From: Rhodococcus sp. Leaf278
GTDB taxonomy: Bacteria > Actinomycetota > Actinomycetes > Mycobacteriales > Mycobacteriaceae
Direction of reading: 5' to 3'
Length of the DNA stretch: 64,000 nucleotides
Assembly (NCBI RefSeq): GCF_001426085.1
Contig: NZ_LMRR01000008.1
Coordinates: 93,949-157,948 of the forward strand
Part shown: positions 39,714 through 49,051 of the stretch, piece by piece
Numbering within the stretch: position 1 is the first letter of the stretch
How the letters are laid out: every line of letters begins with the position of its first letter
The notes under the pieces: model-generated
Seen by the model: the letters and a program-made list of their open reading frames with translations, nothing else
Databases searched by the model: none
Told to the model about the DNA's origin: nothing
Program-made: the position numbers and the translations under genes

Positions 39714-41570
39714 TCACATGGATTCGAGTTCCCGGATCAGCGTCGCCGCGTCGTATGGTCCGACGTGGCGGGTCAGGTTCTTGTCACCGCGACCCAGGTA
39801 GAACGTCGGAGTGCCACCCACGTCGGAGGAGGTAGCGTCGAGTTCGTCGTCCTCGACGCGGACCACGTAGTCGCCGGTGCGGATGTCGTCCTCGAAACGG
39901 TCCATGTCGAGGCCGAGTTCTCGTGCATAACCGTCGATGTCGTCGGGCTCGAGGGCGTCGCTGTTGCGGAACAGCACGTCGGCCATCTCCCAGAACTTGC
40001 CCTGCGCCGACGCGGCCTCACTGGCGTAGGCCGCGTAGCGAGCGTGGGGGTGGTAGTCGTCGAGCGGCAGGTGTCGGTAGACATACCGGAGGTCGTCACC
40101 GAAGTGCTTGCGTACCTCGGCGACGCTGCCGGTTGCCTTGCTGCAGAACGGGCACTCGAAATCGGCGTACTCCACGATCGTCAACGGAGCGTCGACGGGC
40201 CCGCGGATGTGATCGCGCTTGGCGCTGACCGGACGCAGAATACGCAGCGATGCTTCGGCTTTCGGCGGGTGAATCTTTGCGTCGATACGGAACAGAATCC
40301 AGCCGAGCAGTGCGGCGATCACCGAGGCCGCCAACACGCCGACGCGCGCCTCGTCGGCCAGTAACGGATCGTCGAGCGCGAGGTCGATGATGAACAGCGA
40401 GATCGTGAATCCGATTCCGGACATCGCGGCACCACCGGCGATGTGCGACAGCGTCAGTCCGGGAGCCAGAGCCGACGGCCTCAATTTCGCGAAAACAGCC
40501 GAGGCAGTCGTGATTCCGACGAGCTTGCCCAGCACAAGTCCGGCGATGATGCCCCAGGTGAGCGTCGACGTCGATGCAGCCTTCAGGGTGTCGGAACTCA
40601 GCACCACCCCGGCATTGGCAAGCGCGAAGATCGGCACGATGATGAAGGCCGTGTACGGCTGATAGAGCCGCATCAACCTCTCGTTGACCGAGACTGCTTG
40701 ATCCAGGCCGAGTCTCGCGGCTCGCGCGTATTCGGGATTCGGTGATTGACGGAAGGCGCGGGTGAGGTCCGATGCTCGCTCCACCTCGGAGCGGCGCGGC
40801 GGGTAGACCGGGAGAATCAGCGCGATCATCACGCCGGCGAGGGTGGGGTGCACTCCCGACTCGTACATCGCGATCCACGTGAACAGTGCGACGACGAAGT
40901 ATCCGACACCGCGCCACACCTCGAGCCTGCGCAGCAGGAAGATCAGTCCGAGCCCGATGAACGCCAACACCAACGGCACCACGTCGAGGTCGTCGGTGTA
41001 GAAGAACGCGATGATCGCCAGCGCGCCCACGTCGTCGGCCACGGCGAGCGTGAGCAGAAAGATCCGCAACCGCGCGGCCTTCTTCGGGCCGAGCACCGCG
41101 AGTGCCCCGAGCAGGAACGCGGTGTCGGTGGAAATGACGACACCCCACGCCTGCGCTGCCGGGCCGGAGGGATTGAAGGCGAGGAACAGCAGCGCGGGTG
41201 CGGCCAGTCCGGCGAGTGCGGCCACGATCGGGATGGCGGCGCGTGATCGGTCGGTGAGCTCACCCATCGCGAACTCACGCTTGACCTCGAGACCCACGAC
41301 GAAGAAGAACAGCGCCATGAGCCCGTCGTTGACCCAGTGGGCCAGATCGAGAGAGATGCCGTGCTCGCCGATGGTGACCGAGAGTTCGGTGTGCCAGAAC
41401 GACTGATACGTGTCACCGAGTGGTGAGTTCGCCCAGATCAGGGCTATCAACGTGGCAGCCAGCAGGAAGCCCGCAGCCAAGGTTTCGCTGTTCTTCTCGC
41501 CGCGAGCCCGCGAAATCCGTTCGACGAATCGCGCCATCGGGCGGTCCGTCGGCGTGATCTGATCTGCCAT
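39714..41570 (-). CDS. nhaA: NhaA sodium/proton antiporter fused to DsbA-like thioredoxin domain
   Basis: A 618-residue two-part protein. Residues about 1-420 are Nha[23 protein letters not shown], the paired ion-binding aspartates in [16 protein letters not shown], and [12 protein letters not shown] and [19 protein letters not shown]. Then a linker ([20 protein letters not shown]) leads into a thioredoxin-fold domain with the active motif CPFC in [15 protein letters not shown], and cis-Pro in [10 protein letters not shown]. NhaA exchanges Na+ for protons at the membrane; the thioredoxin domain would lie outside or inside depending on topology and could sense or transfer disulfides. NhaA-thioredoxin fusions are known in actinobacteria. 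The ATG follows CTGCAG; a longer upstream frame is unlikely to be real. Confidence 0.92.
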   Translation of the reverse strand: MADQITPTDRPMARFVERISRARGEKNSETLAAGFLLAATLIALIWANSPLGDTYQSFWHTELSVTIGEHGISLDLAHWVNDGLMALFFFVVGLEVKREFAMGELTDRSRAAIPIVAALAGLAAPALLFLAFNPSGPAAQAWGVVISTDTAFLLGALAVLGPKKAARLRIFLLTLAVADDVGALAIIAFFYTDDLDVVPLVLAFIGLGLIFLLRRLEVWRGVGYFVVALFTWIAMYESGVHPTLAGVMIALILPVYPPRRSEVERASDLTRAFRQSPNPEYARAARLGLDQAVSVNERLMRLYQPYTAFIIVPIFALANAGVVLSSDTLKAASTSTLTWGIIAGLVLGKLVGITTASAVFAKLRPSALAPGLTLSHIAGGAAMSGIGFTISLFIIDLALDDPLLADEARVGVLAASVIAALLGWILFRIDAKIHPPKAEASLRILRPVSAKRDHIRGPVDAPLTIVEYADFECPFCSKATGSVAEVRKHFGDDLRYVYRHLPLDDYHPHARYAAYASEAASAQGKFWEMADVLFRNSDALEPDDIDGYARELGLDMDRFEDDIRTGDYVVRVEDDELDATSSDVGGTPTFYLGRGDKNLTRHVGPYDAATLIRELESM

Positions 41571-41777
41571 CTGCAGTCCGAGTCCTTCTTCGAGGAGTGT
41601 TGTGAAGCAGTCTGTACCAACACCGTCGTCGGCGCTTTCCTTCCGCCTACTCGAGTAGGGTTGTCGGGCCGCGAGCCAGCGACGGGAGAGATGTGCACGA
41701 CATATTCGGGAAAAGGCATTAGTCCGCGGATAAACGGGAATACGAGCCCGACTCACCCCTGCCACGAAGGAACATCC

Positions 41778-42803
41778 ATGCGTGATTTCATCTGCCGCAA
41801 ATGCGGACAGAAGCTGTCGTTCGAGAACTCACTGTGTCTGAGCTGCTCGAGCGCACTCGGCTTCCATCTGCCGAGCAGGGCGCTGCTGGTGCTCCCGGAC
41901 AAGGCCGACGACGGCGTCGCCGAAGCAGAGGTGGACGGCACGACGTGGAAGATGTGCGCCAACCTCAACACCGCGCGATGCAACTGGTTGGTCGACACCG
42001 CCGACGCCGACGAGCTGTGTGTGTCTTGCCGACTCACCCGAACCCGGCCGGCCGACGACGATGTCGACGCGATGGCCGCCTATGCCGACGCCGAGACGAA
42101 CAAGCGTCGCGTCGTTCTCGAGCTCACCGAACTGGGCCTGCCGATCGTGGGACGGGACGAGGACCCATCGACAGGTCTGGTGTTCGATCTACTCTCCAGC
42201 GCCGACCAGCAGGTGATGACCGGCCACGACAACGGTCTGATCACTCTCGACCTGGCCGAGGGCGACGACGTGCACCGTGAGCAGTTGCGGGTGGCGATGT
42301 CCGAGCCGTACCGCACCCTGGTCGGGCACTTCCGGCACGAGATCGGTCATTACTACCAGATGGTGTTGGTCGGCGACGGTGAGCATCGCGCAGCGTTCGA
42401 GGAACTGTTCGGCGATCCGGATTCGAGCTACCAGGACGCACTCGATCGCCATTACAGCGAGGGTGCGCCCGACGGCTGGGAGGACAATTACGTCTCGTCC
42501 TACGCCACCATGCACCCCGCAGAGGATTGGGCCGAGACCTTCGCGCACTACTTACACATCCGCGACACCCTGGACACGGCGGCGGCCTTCGGTATGGCAC
42601 CGGCCGGTTCGACGCTGGAGAGTCCGCTGCCCGGTGACGTCGGCTTCGATCAGATCATCGACTGGTGGCTGCCCCTGTCCTGGGCCTTGAACCAGATCAA
42701 CCGTTCGATGGGTCACCAGGATCTGTACCCGTTCGTGCTGCCGGCGACCGTGGTGAAGAAGATCGGGTTCGTGCACTCTCTGATCGCGCCCAGCACACTC
42801 TGA
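41778..42803 (+). CDS. Zinc-binding metallopeptidase (PF15887-like)
   Basis: A 341-residue putative zinc-dependent peptidase. The N-terminus holds zinc-ribbon type CxxC pairs: CRKCGQK, CLSC, and later [10 protein letters not shown] and CVSC. The metallopeptidase core carries HEIGHYY (HExxH) within [16 protein letters not shown], and the third ligand is likely in [16 protein letters not shown]. The end of the protein is helical with a [17 protein letters not shown] tail. Such proteins are cytoplasmic with unknown targets. The ATG at 41778 has GAAGGAACATCC upstream; the 39 preceding in-frame codons are rejected as having no ribosome site. The gene diverges from nhaA by about 200 bases. Confidence 0.85.
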   Translation: MRDFICRKCGQKLSFENSLCLSCSSALGFHLPSRALLVLPDKADDGVAEAEVDGTTWKMCANLNTARCNWLVDTADADELCVSCRLTRTRPADDDVDAMAAYADAETNKRRVVLELTELGLPIVGRDEDPSTGLVFDLLSSADQQVMTGHDNGLITLDLAEGDDVHREQLRVAMSEPYRTLVGHFRHEIGHYYQMVLVGDGEHRAAFEELFGDPDSSYQDALDRHYSEGAPDGWEDNYVSSYATMHPAEDWAETFAHYLHIRDTLDTAAAFGMAPAGSTLESPLPGDVGFDQIIDWWLPLSWALNQINRSMGHQDLYPFVLPATVVKKIGFVHSLIAPSTL

Positions 42804-42841
42804 CGCTCCGCTAACGGTTCGTGACCTTTGTTGCCCGGGGC

Positions 42842-42879
42842 GTACCCTATGTTGTCGGCATGCCGCCGATACGGGGTAC
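42842..42879 (+). promoter_or_regulatory. Imperfect hairpin in the leader of the GAF-ANTAR gene
   Basis: GTACCC (42842-42847) pairs with GGGTAC (42874-42879), enclosing the perfect palindrome CGGCATGCCG (42856-42865). It ends 26 bases before the start. It could be a leader hairpin or an operator; ANTAR proteins act on RNA hairpins, but this is not a clear two-hexaloop target. Confidence 0.3.
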
Positions 42880-42904
42880 GTCCCGTGTGCAGCAGTAGGA
42901 CGAG

Positions 42905-43645
42905 GTGACCACCATCAGCGAGCAGACACTGAACTCGTCGGGGGCAATCCCGCGGGTTACCGACTTCGACCTCAGTCGACGGCTGGCCGAGGTGGCGGAG
43001 AAACTGCGGCGTCAGCATTCGGATCCCGATCGGGTTCTGGCCGTCATCACCGAGTCGGCGGTGGCCAACGTCCCCGCTGCGGAATTCGCCTCCATCACCA
43101 CCGTGCTGCAGGGAAAGTTCGTGCACAGTGCGGCAGTCTCGGGCGAGCCTGCCGGGCATTGCGACAGGATTCAGGAGCAGCTGGGCGAGGGCCCCTGCCT
43201 CGAATCGGCCGTCGAACAGACGACCATCAGAATCGACGACATGGACAGCGACGCCCGCTGGCCACTGTTCGCAGACGCCGCGTCCGCGCTCGGGGTCAAG
43301 AGCATGATCTGCTTCCAGCTCTACGTCGAGGGCATCAACTTCGGCGCGTTGAACCTGCACTCCACCCGAACCGACGCATTCTCGGACGAGGCCGAATCCA
43401 TCGGCTCATTGTTCGCTGCCCATGCCGCTATCGCGTTCTCCACCGCACGCGAGGAGCAGCAGATCCGGGCCGCGCTGACGAGCCGCGACCTGATCGGTCA
43501 GGCCAAGGGCATGTTGATGGAACGGTACAACCTGAACTCGCAGGCAGCATTCGCGTTGTTGGCCAAGCTTTCTCAGGACACCAATGTCAAACTTGCCGAC
43601 CTCGCCGAACAACTGGTGATCGACGCGGCGAAATCCACCGACTGA
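42905..43645 (+). CDS. GAF-ANTAR domain RNA-binding antiterminator
   Basis: A 246-residue sensor-antiterminator. Residues about 30-170 form a GAF domain (VITESAVANVPAAEFASIT, LGEGPCLESAVEQTTIRI, AASALGVKSMICFQLYVEG), and about 180-240 an ANTAR domain (ALTSRDLIGQAKGMLMERYNLNSQAAFALLAKLSQDTN) that binds nascent RNA hairpins to prevent termination. No phosphoacceptor receiver is present, so signal input would be through the GAF ligand. The start is GTG, with AGGACGAG upstream. It is transcribed toward the Nod-like operon and ends 4 bases from its last stop. The RNA targets are unknown and probably elsewhere. Confidence 0.92.
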   Translation: MTTISEQTLNSSGAIPRVTDFDLSRRLAEVAEKLRRQHSDPDRVLAVITESAVANVPAAEFASITTVLQGKFVHSAAVSGEPAGHCDRIQEQLGEGPCLESAVEQTTIRIDDMDSDARWPLFADAASALGVKSMICFQLYVEGINFGALNLHSTRTDAFSDEAESIGSLFAAHAAIAFSTAREEQQIRAALTSRDLIGQAKGMLMERYNLNSQAAFALLAKLSQDTNVKLADLAEQLVIDAAKSTD

Positions 43646-43649
43646 GCAG

Positions 43650-44315
43650 TCAGCGAACGTCCAGGCCGTCCGTACTCGCGACCGACACCGCGGGACCGTC
43701 CGAGACGACGAAGACCTCGATGCGGACATCCTCGTCGAGGTAGCGGCTCAGCAGTGCCAATCCTGATGTTGCGGCGATGATCTCGTGCACTCGATCGCCT
43801 GAGATCGGATAGTCGTCCACGTCGTGACGCCAATGCGCAGCCATCAGCGTTCCGCCGGTCTCCAGATGATCGACGACGCGATTCATCGCCGACGCCAGAT
43901 CGGCGGTATCGAGGTAGTACCCGACCTCGCTGATGACGATCAGGTCGAAGGGCACCTCGGCGTCGGGCAGGGTCGACCAGTCGTCCGTCAGAGACCACAG
44001 TGCGAATTCGACCGCAGCAGAGTTCGATACGCGTGCCCGAGCAGAATCGAGGGCACTGCGCACCACGTCGGTCGAGACCACGTGCTCGCACCGGGTGGCC
44101 AACTGTTCGGTGAGTACACCGATCGAACAACCGGGCTCCAATGCCCGCCGATACTGCGGCTTGGGGAGCGACGCCATGGTGAGCGCGTACTTGCGCCGCT
44201 CGTACCACTTGCTGTCGAGCATGAACGGATCATCCTTTACCGCATAGACATTGCGGAAGTAGTCGGCGCCCAGGCTCGTTCGAGAATTGGGGCTCGTTCC
44301 AGAACTCCGGGTCAT
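43650..44315 (-). CDS. NodS-like SAM-dependent methyltransferase
   Basis: A 221-residue class I methyltransferase resembling NodS (PF05401), which in rhizobia N-methylates the deacetylated glucosamine end of Nod factors. Motif I is RRALEPGCSIGVLTEQL, motif II region DLIVISEVGYYLDTAD and the GGTLMAAHWRHDVDDYPISG strand before the C-terminal lobe. The start at 44315 overlaps the PIG-L stop (ATGA), making it the last gene of a four-gene operon. A longer N-terminus (to 44639) would read into PIG-L and is rejected. Acceptor not known; the NodS similarity supports an amino sugar or amine. Confidence 0.85.
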   Translation of the reverse strand: MTRSSGTSPNSRTSLGADYFRNVYAVKDDPFMLDSKWYERRKYALTMASLPKPQYRRALEPGCSIGVLTEQLATRCEHVVSTDVVRSALDSARARVSNSAAVEFALWSLTDDWSTLPDAEVPFDLIVISEVGYYLDTADLASAMNRVVDHLETGGTLMAAHWRHDVDDYPISGDRVHEIIAATSGLALLSRYLDEDVRIEVFVVSDGPAVSVASTDGLDVR

Positions 44316-45061
44316 GCGAACACCACCTCGAACGGTCGCCGATAGCGGGCCAGGATGTGCGGCGGCAACACGGCTCGATCCGCGGGGTGATCGGACAGCG
44401 GCCGGATCTGAGAGTCGAACTGCTCGATGGATGCTCGTTTGGCCTCGCGGGTGTGCGGAGGAAGGTCGATGCGACGGCACCGTGTCCACGGCACCGCCGG
44501 ATGCTCTGGAGTTGCCCAGTGCCACATCCAGATCGGGTATTCCACCACCGGTATACCTACTGCGTTCGCCGCCGTGAGACAGGCTCTCGCGGTGGCTTCG
44601 TGATCGGGATGGCCGTCCCCGCGCCACGGCGTCAGGCACCAGGTACCCGGGGCGGCATCGAGCAAGGGCATCAACGCGTCGGCCACTGCACCTTCGTGGT
44701 GTTCGACGGCGCCGTCGGTGATGTGCAGACGCGTCGGAGAGTGGTCGATCCCCAGCTCGGCAAGTGCGCGTTCGGATTCGACGGGGCGTCGCACACGCAG
44801 GTCCTCGGCCGTCACCGTGGGGGAACCGGGATGCGAGCCGTCACCGTCGGTCACCGCGACAACCCGCACGTCGACGCCTGCCGCGGCCGCCAACGACAGC
44901 AAGCCGCCCACCCCGAGAATCTCGTCGTCCGGGTGCGGGGCGACGACGACCATGGTGACGACGTCGTTCCACTCGAGACCGGGGAGGGACCAATCGGCGG
45001 TCATCCAGTCCGATTCTGCGGTGCCGACATCGACTTCGGCGTCGAAGGCGTTGTCTACCAT
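44312..45061 (-). CDS. PIG-L family N-acetylglucosamine deacetylase-like protein
   Basis: A 249-residue PIG-L/LmbE-like zinc deacetylase. The zinc motif HPDDE occurs in VVVAPHPDDEILGVGGLL, with the second histidine pair in TPWRGDGHPDHEATARACL. Family members include MshB and BshB, which deacetylate GlcNAc-containing small molecules, and here the substrate is unknown. The ATG at 45061 lies just within the 3' end of the acyl-CoA dehydrogenase gene (7-base overlap), and the stop overlaps the methyltransferase start. That arrangement fits a pathway where a GlcNAc-type sugar is deacetylated and then N-methylated. Confidence 0.9.
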   Translation of the reverse strand: MVDNAFDAEVDVGTAESDWMTADWSLPGLEWNDVVTMVVVAPHPDDEILGVGGLLSLAAAAGVDVRVVAVTDGDGSHPGSPTVTAEDLRVRRPVESERALAELGIDHSPTRLHITDGAVEHHEGAVADALMPLLDAAPGTWCLTPWRGDGHPDHEATARACLTAANAVGIPVVEYPIWMWHWATPEHPAVPWTRCRRIDLPPHTREAKRASIEQFDSQIRPLSDHPADRAVLPPHILARYRRPFEVVFA

Positions 45062-46050
45062 GGGTTGTCCTCCTCGGCGATGTCGCGTCCGAGGGCCTCG
45101 AGGTCGCGCTCGGCATGGCTTTGCCGCAGATAGACGGTCAGGTCGGCGACGCGTCCGGCATGCTCGCCGTCGCTGCACAGGGGGCCGGCACCGAGAGCCC
45201 GACCGACGCGGTCGATGCACTGCGTGGCGGCATCCTCGACGACAGCGCGCACGATCCGGGCTCGCGTTCGAGCGCGACCGGTGCGGTCGAACGGATCTGC
45301 GTCCACCTCGGCCGCCGCGGTGGTCAGCGCGCTCGATGCTGCGCCGAGTGCCGCCGCGATGGCACCGAGATGGGCCGCGCGATGTGGATCCGGCCGCTCT
45401 CGCACTGCAGCGTGCAGGGTGTCCGCGACAGCGCATGCGCTGCCGAACCACGCCGCCGACACCCCGATCGCCCCGTGCCAGAACCCCGGTCGAGTCAGGT
45501 AGTCGGTCGGACCTCCGACGGTGACGGCGGGGACAGCGTCGAATGCGACCGAACCCGAATCACTGTCGCTCATGCCCACGGCATGCCAGGTGTTCGGTAC
45601 CGGGGCGACGCCTGGATGTGTCAGATCGACGGCGAACAACCGGGGACTTCCGTCCACGCGGGCGGTCACCAGCGCGTGCGTGCACAGCGATGCGCCGGAG
45701 CACCACGGCTTGGTTCCGGTCAGAACCCAGCCCGAATCCTGCTGTGCCGCTTCGAGGATCGGAGCCGGTGGTTCCGCGGCCCACACGCCCCAGATCTGCC
45801 CGCGCTCCGGCGTCGGGCCGTCGAGTTCGTGCAGGATCGCGATCGCGTCGGTGTGCGCTTCCGACCACCTGCCGAGAACGGTGTTGTGCCGGCTGAGGGC
45901 GGCGAGCGATTGCCATCGCAGGTCTGTGTAGCCCGACCCGGGCAGCGCCAGGTCGAGACGCCCATCGGCTTCGAAAGCCAGGAAGGCTGCGCGCAACCCG
46001 GTGTTCTGTGTCGGGGGGTCGAGCGAATCTCGGATATATGTATCGATCAT
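45055..46050 (-). CDS. Acyl-CoA dehydrogenase-like flavoprotein
   Basis: A 331-residue protein of the acyl-CoA dehydrogenase superfamily, shorter than the usual 380-400 residues. The middle domain is recognisable (WGVWAAEPPAPILEAAQQDSGWVLTGTKPWCSGASL, with the FAD-binding GTKPWCSG), followed by a helical C-terminal domain (AAHLGAIAAALGAASSALTTAAAEVDADP). The catalytic glutamate is not obvious to me. It could dehydrogenate an acyl chain or a small amine, or bind flavin for another reaction. Its start overlaps the GT2 stop as ATGA, and its end overlaps PIG-L, placing it inside the four-gene operon. Confidence 0.85.
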   Translation of the reverse strand: MIDTYIRDSLDPPTQNTGLRAAFLAFEADGRLDLALPGSGYTDLRWQSLAALSRHNTVLGRWSEAHTDAIAILHELDGPTPERGQIWGVWAAEPPAPILEAAQQDSGWVLTGTKPWCSGASLCTHALVTARVDGSPRLFAVDLTHPGVAPVPNTWHAVGMSDSDSGSVAFDAVPAVTVGGPTDYLTRPGFWHGAIGVSAAWFGSACAVADTLHAAVRERPDPHRAAHLGAIAAALGAASSALTTAAAEVDADPFDRTGRARTRARIVRAVVEDAATQCIDRVGRALGAGPLCSDGEHAGRVADLTVYLRQSHAERDLEALGRDIAEEDNPW

Positions 46051-46778
46051 GCGGAAGGCTCCAGAGAACGAAGGAATTCGGCCATACCGTCGGGCGCTCT
46101 GCCGCGGAGACGCCCCGACGTGGTGACCGAGATGTCGCACACCCGACGGCACGCGATGCCGCCGAGTTCGAGGCGTCGGACCAGATCGTGATCCTCGCCG
46201 GTGGCCAGCGGCGCGAATCCGCCGACGGAGAGGTAGTCCGTCGCTCGGATGCCCAGATTGGCGCCGTGTACGTGTGGATGGCCGAGTTCGTGTCGGTAAT
46301 GCGCGTCGTATGTCGTTTGCAGCCGGACGTCTTCTTCGACGCGGCCCTCGAACTCGACGGACACCGTTCCCGCCACCGCCCGTGCGCCGTCGGTGGCGTG
46401 CCTGAGATGACCCAGCAACCAGTCCTCGCCCACCTGGGTGTCGGCGTCGGTGGTAGCGAACCAGGTGGTGGCTGCGAATTCTGCCGTGTGCTTCGAGAAT
46501 CCTGCTGCCCGGGCAGCGCCGACGTTGCGGTGCGCGACCGTCACGGTCGACACCGAGGGGTGACGAGCAGCGATCGAGGCGGAGTCGTCGGTGCACGCAT
46601 CGAGCACGACGATCGTCGATACGGTCACCGGAGCCGCTTCGACGACGCGACGCGTTGCCCGCGACAGGGCCGTCAGGCAGGCGTCGAGCAGATTCTGTTC
46701 GTTGTGGGCCGGAACGACGACGACGATGTGGCTGACGGGGTCACGGCTGGGGAGATGGGGAGAAACTTCGACGACCAC
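46047..46778 (-). CDS. GT2 family glycosyltransferase
   Basis: A 243-residue GT-A fold glycosyltransferase, first gene of the operon. Signature elements are SHIVVVVPAHNEQNLLDACLTAL, IVVLDACTDDSA, the metal-binding ATTDADTQVGEDWL and GEDHDLVRRLELGG (acidic catalytic motif). It has no transmembrane extensions, unlike NodC-type synthases. The start is GTG at 46778 with AAAGGGTGG upstream; an in-frame extension to 47048 has no ribosome site. It would transfer an activated sugar to an unknown cytosolic acceptor. The gene diverges from the L,D-transpeptidase by 298 bases. Confidence 0.88.
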   Translation of the reverse strand: MVVEVSPHLPSRDPVSHIVVVVPAHNEQNLLDACLTALSRATRRVVEAAPVTVSTIVVLDACTDDSASIAARHPSVSTVTVAHRNVGAARAAGFSKHTAEFAATTWFATTDADTQVGEDWLLGHLRHATDGARAVAGTVSVEFEGRVEEDVRLQTTYDAHYRHELGHPHVHGANLGIRATDYLSVGGFAPLATGEDHDLVRRLELGGIACRRVCDISVTTSGRLRGRAPDGMAEFLRSLEPSA

Positions 46779-47076
46779 GGTCCACCCTTTTCGGACACCG
46801 GACTCTTCAACAGTCCGCAAACGCGACGCCGCCGGTGTCTGGACGGATGAGGTTCTTTCTCTAGTACCCGTTCCCGGCCCATCGACACCTGCCCTCTGGC
46901 CTGCGCAGACAGTGTCCGGGTCGGGTTGGCGCAAGCTACTCGTACCCGGGGTTTCTTTCGGCCGTTTCGGAAATATCCGATTAGCAAATGTCCGAGTGGT
47001 ATGTGTTAATGGGCGTTGCCCCGCGGCAGCACTGCTGATGGGCATCACGACGCAGTACGAAGGATGGTCGGGTCAC

Positions 47077-47985
47077 ATGGCAACACAGGTTCGCACTCGC
47101 AGATTCGCCCGTATCGGGGCAGTCGTCGCAGGTACAGCCCTTGCTGCATCTGCAGCATTCGGATCGGCGCAGGCCGCACCGCTGTGGCCGGGTGGCCCGG
47201 ACGTCTCCATTCCCGGCTTGCCCGGATCCTCTGACCCCGCAGCCCCGGCACCGCAGCAACTGGTTCCGCAGGTCGCACCCGCCAACTTCGCCGATCCGAG
47301 CATCAGCCCGTCCGGCGGCGAGGTCGTCGGAGTTGCGCAGCCCATCGCCATCCGCTTCGACGAGGCCATCGGCGATCGTGACGCTGCACTGCGGGCCATA
47401 CGCGTCACGACGAACCCGTCCGTCGACGGCCACTTCTACTGGATCAACGACACCCAGGTGCGGTGGCTGCCGAACGAGTTCTACCCGGCGCATACCCAGG
47501 TGACCGTCGAAGCGGGCGGCGCGAAGGCGGAGTTCTCCACCGGCGACTCGATCATCACCACGGCCGACGACAACACCAAGCAGATCACCGTCACCCGCAA
47601 CGGCGAGGTCGTCAAGACCATGCCCACCTCGATGGGCAAGGTCGACCACGAAACTCCGAACGGCACCTACATCGTCGGCGAGCGTTTCCGCGACATGTAC
47701 ATGGACTCGTCCACCTACGGCGTCCCGGTGGACTCCGAGGAGGGCTACCGCACCTACGTCGAGTACGCCACGCGCATTTCCTACAGCGGCATCTTCGTGC
47801 ACGCTGCCCCGTGGTCGGAAGCGCAGCAGGGGTACTCCAACGAATCGCACGGCTGCCTGAACGTCAGCACCGAAGACGGCAAGTGGTTCTTCGAGAACGC
47901 CCAGAAGGGCGACCCCGTCATCGTCGTCAACACCGACGGCGGCACCTTGAGCGGATCCGACGGCCTGGGAGACTGGAACCGCTAG
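47077..47985 (+). CDS. Secreted L,D-transpeptidase with Ig-like domain
   Basis: A 302-residue exported YkuD-type peptidoglycan cross-linking enzyme. The signal peptide (ARIGAVVAGTALAASAAF, cut near AQA-AP) is followed by a Pro-rich linker (GSSDPAAPAPQQLVPQ). A beta-rich Ig-like domain (about 75-155, VVGVAQPIAIRFDEAIGDRDAA...TQVTVEAGG) precedes the catalytic domain. The YkuD motif is HAAPWSEAQQGYSNESHGCLNV with nucleophile Cys260. The domain order matches mycobacterial LdtMt enzymes making 3-3 crosslinks. Two upstream in-frame ATGs at 47038 and before are rejected in favour of 47077, which leaves a standard signal. A small hairpin follows. Confidence 0.93.
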   Translation: MATQVRTRRFARIGAVVAGTALAASAAFGSAQAAPLWPGGPDVSIPGLPGSSDPAAPAPQQLVPQVAPANFADPSISPSGGEVVGVAQPIAIRFDEAIGDRDAALRAIRVTTNPSVDGHFYWINDTQVRWLPNEFYPAHTQVTVEAGGAKAEFSTGDSIITTADDNTKQITVTRNGEVVKTMPTSMGKVDHETPNGTYIVGERFRDMYMDSSTYGVPVDSEEGYRTYVEYATRISYSGIFVHAAPWSEAQQGYSNESHGCLNVSTEDGKWFFENAQKGDPVIVVNTDGGTLSGSDGLGDWNR

Positions 47986-48012
47986 AGCGGCTTCGCCGCA
48001 CGTGCACGGCAA

Positions 48013-48030
48013 TTCGTAGCCCACTACGAA
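48013..48030. terminator. Small hairpin after the L,D-transpeptidase gene
   Basis: TTCGTAG-CCCA-CTACGAA, a 7-bp perfect stem, 28 bases past the stop. Too short to be sure it terminates. Confidence 0.4.
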
Positions 48031-48118
48031 GTTCCGCTCACATAGGTTGGTCTGCGCGACGGTACACGTTGGGGCTCAGTTCACCGTTCGTTAGCCGAGA
48101 CTGAGCACAGTCCTCGCG

Positions 48119-49051
48119 GTGAGTGCAACAACCGAACGAGTGCTGCCCACGGCGCAGAAGAAGAGCTTCTTCTCGCGGCCGTGGACCGATTACGCACTGT
48201 TCCTGATTCTCGTGGGCCCCAACCTGGCCCTGCTGGCGGTGTTCACGTATCGGCCGCTGGTGGAGAACTTCCAGTTCTCGTTCTTCGACTGGAACCTGTC
48301 CTCACCCACGTCCACGTTCGTCGGCTTCGAGAACTACCGCGAGTGGGCCTCCCGCGACGACACCTGGCAGATCGTCGGCAACACCGTCGTGTTCACGGTC
48401 GCGGCCGTCGTCGGGTCCCTGGTGCTCGGCCTGGTTCTCGCCCTGCTGCTGGATCGAAAGCTCAGGGGCCGCAACTTCGTTCGCTCCGCCGTGTTCGCCC
48501 CGTACGTCATCTCCGGCGCCGCCATCGGCATCGCATTCCAGTTCGTCTTCGACCCCAACTTCGGCCTGGTACAGGACCTGATGCGACGCTTCGGCCTCGG
48601 CGCGGTCCCGGATTTCTACCAGGACCCCAAGTGGGCGATGGTCATGATCACCGTGACGTACCTGTGGAAGAACCTGGGCTACACCTTCGTCATCTACTTG
48701 GCGGCTCTGCAGGGTGTGCGCAAGGAACTGATGGAAGCGGCCGAGATCGATCAGGCGAGCCGCTGGACCACGTTCCGGAAAGTGCTTCTACCGCAACTGC
48801 GTCCGACGACGTTCTTCCTGTCGATCACCGTGCTGCTCAACTCACTTCAGGTCTTCGACATCATCAACGTCATGACACGCGGAGGTCCACTGGGCACCGG
48901 CACCACGACGATGGTCTATCAGGTCTACGAGGAGACGTTCCGCAACTTCCGGGCCGGCTACGGCGCGACCGTCGCGACGATCCTGTTCCTCGTGTTGTTG
49001 ATCGTCACTCTTGTGCAGGTACGAATCATGGATCGGGACGATCAGCGATGA
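48119..49051 (+). CDS. ugpA: UgpA-type sugar/glycerophosphodiester ABC permease
   Basis: A 310-residue inner-membrane permease with six predicted helices. Start at GTG 48119 gives TERVLPTAQKKSFFSRPWTDYALFLILVGPN. The MalF/UgpA EAA loop reads LMEAAEIDQASRWTTFRKVLLPQLRP, which contacts the ATPase. It is the first gene of a four-gene set in the ugpAEBC order of Mycobacterium, in which the system imports glycerophosphocholine. Substrate assignment by gene order and family is good but not certain, since related sugar systems look similar. No clear ribosome site precedes the GTG, though the gene is 133 bases beyond the preceding stop. Confidence 0.82.
   Translation: MSATTERVLPTAQKKSFFSRPWTDYALFLILVGPNLALLAVFTYRPLVENFQFSFFDWNLSSPTSTFVGFENYREWASRDDTWQIVGNTVVFTVAAVVGSLVLGLVLALLLDRKLRGRNFVRSAVFAPYVISGAAIGIAFQFVFDPNFGLVQDLMRRFGLGAVPDFYQDPKWAMVMITVTYLWKNLGYTFVIYLAALQGVRKELMEAAEIDQASRWTTFRKVLLPQLRPTTFFLSITVLLNSLQVFDIINVMTRGGPLGTGTTTMVYQVYEETFRNFRAGYGATVATILFLVLLIVTLVQVRIMDRDDQR

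Noticed and set aside
46960..46985. CGGA-AATA-TCCG inverted repeat upstream of the L,D-transpeptidase
   Set aside because: Only 4-bp arms, expected by chance.
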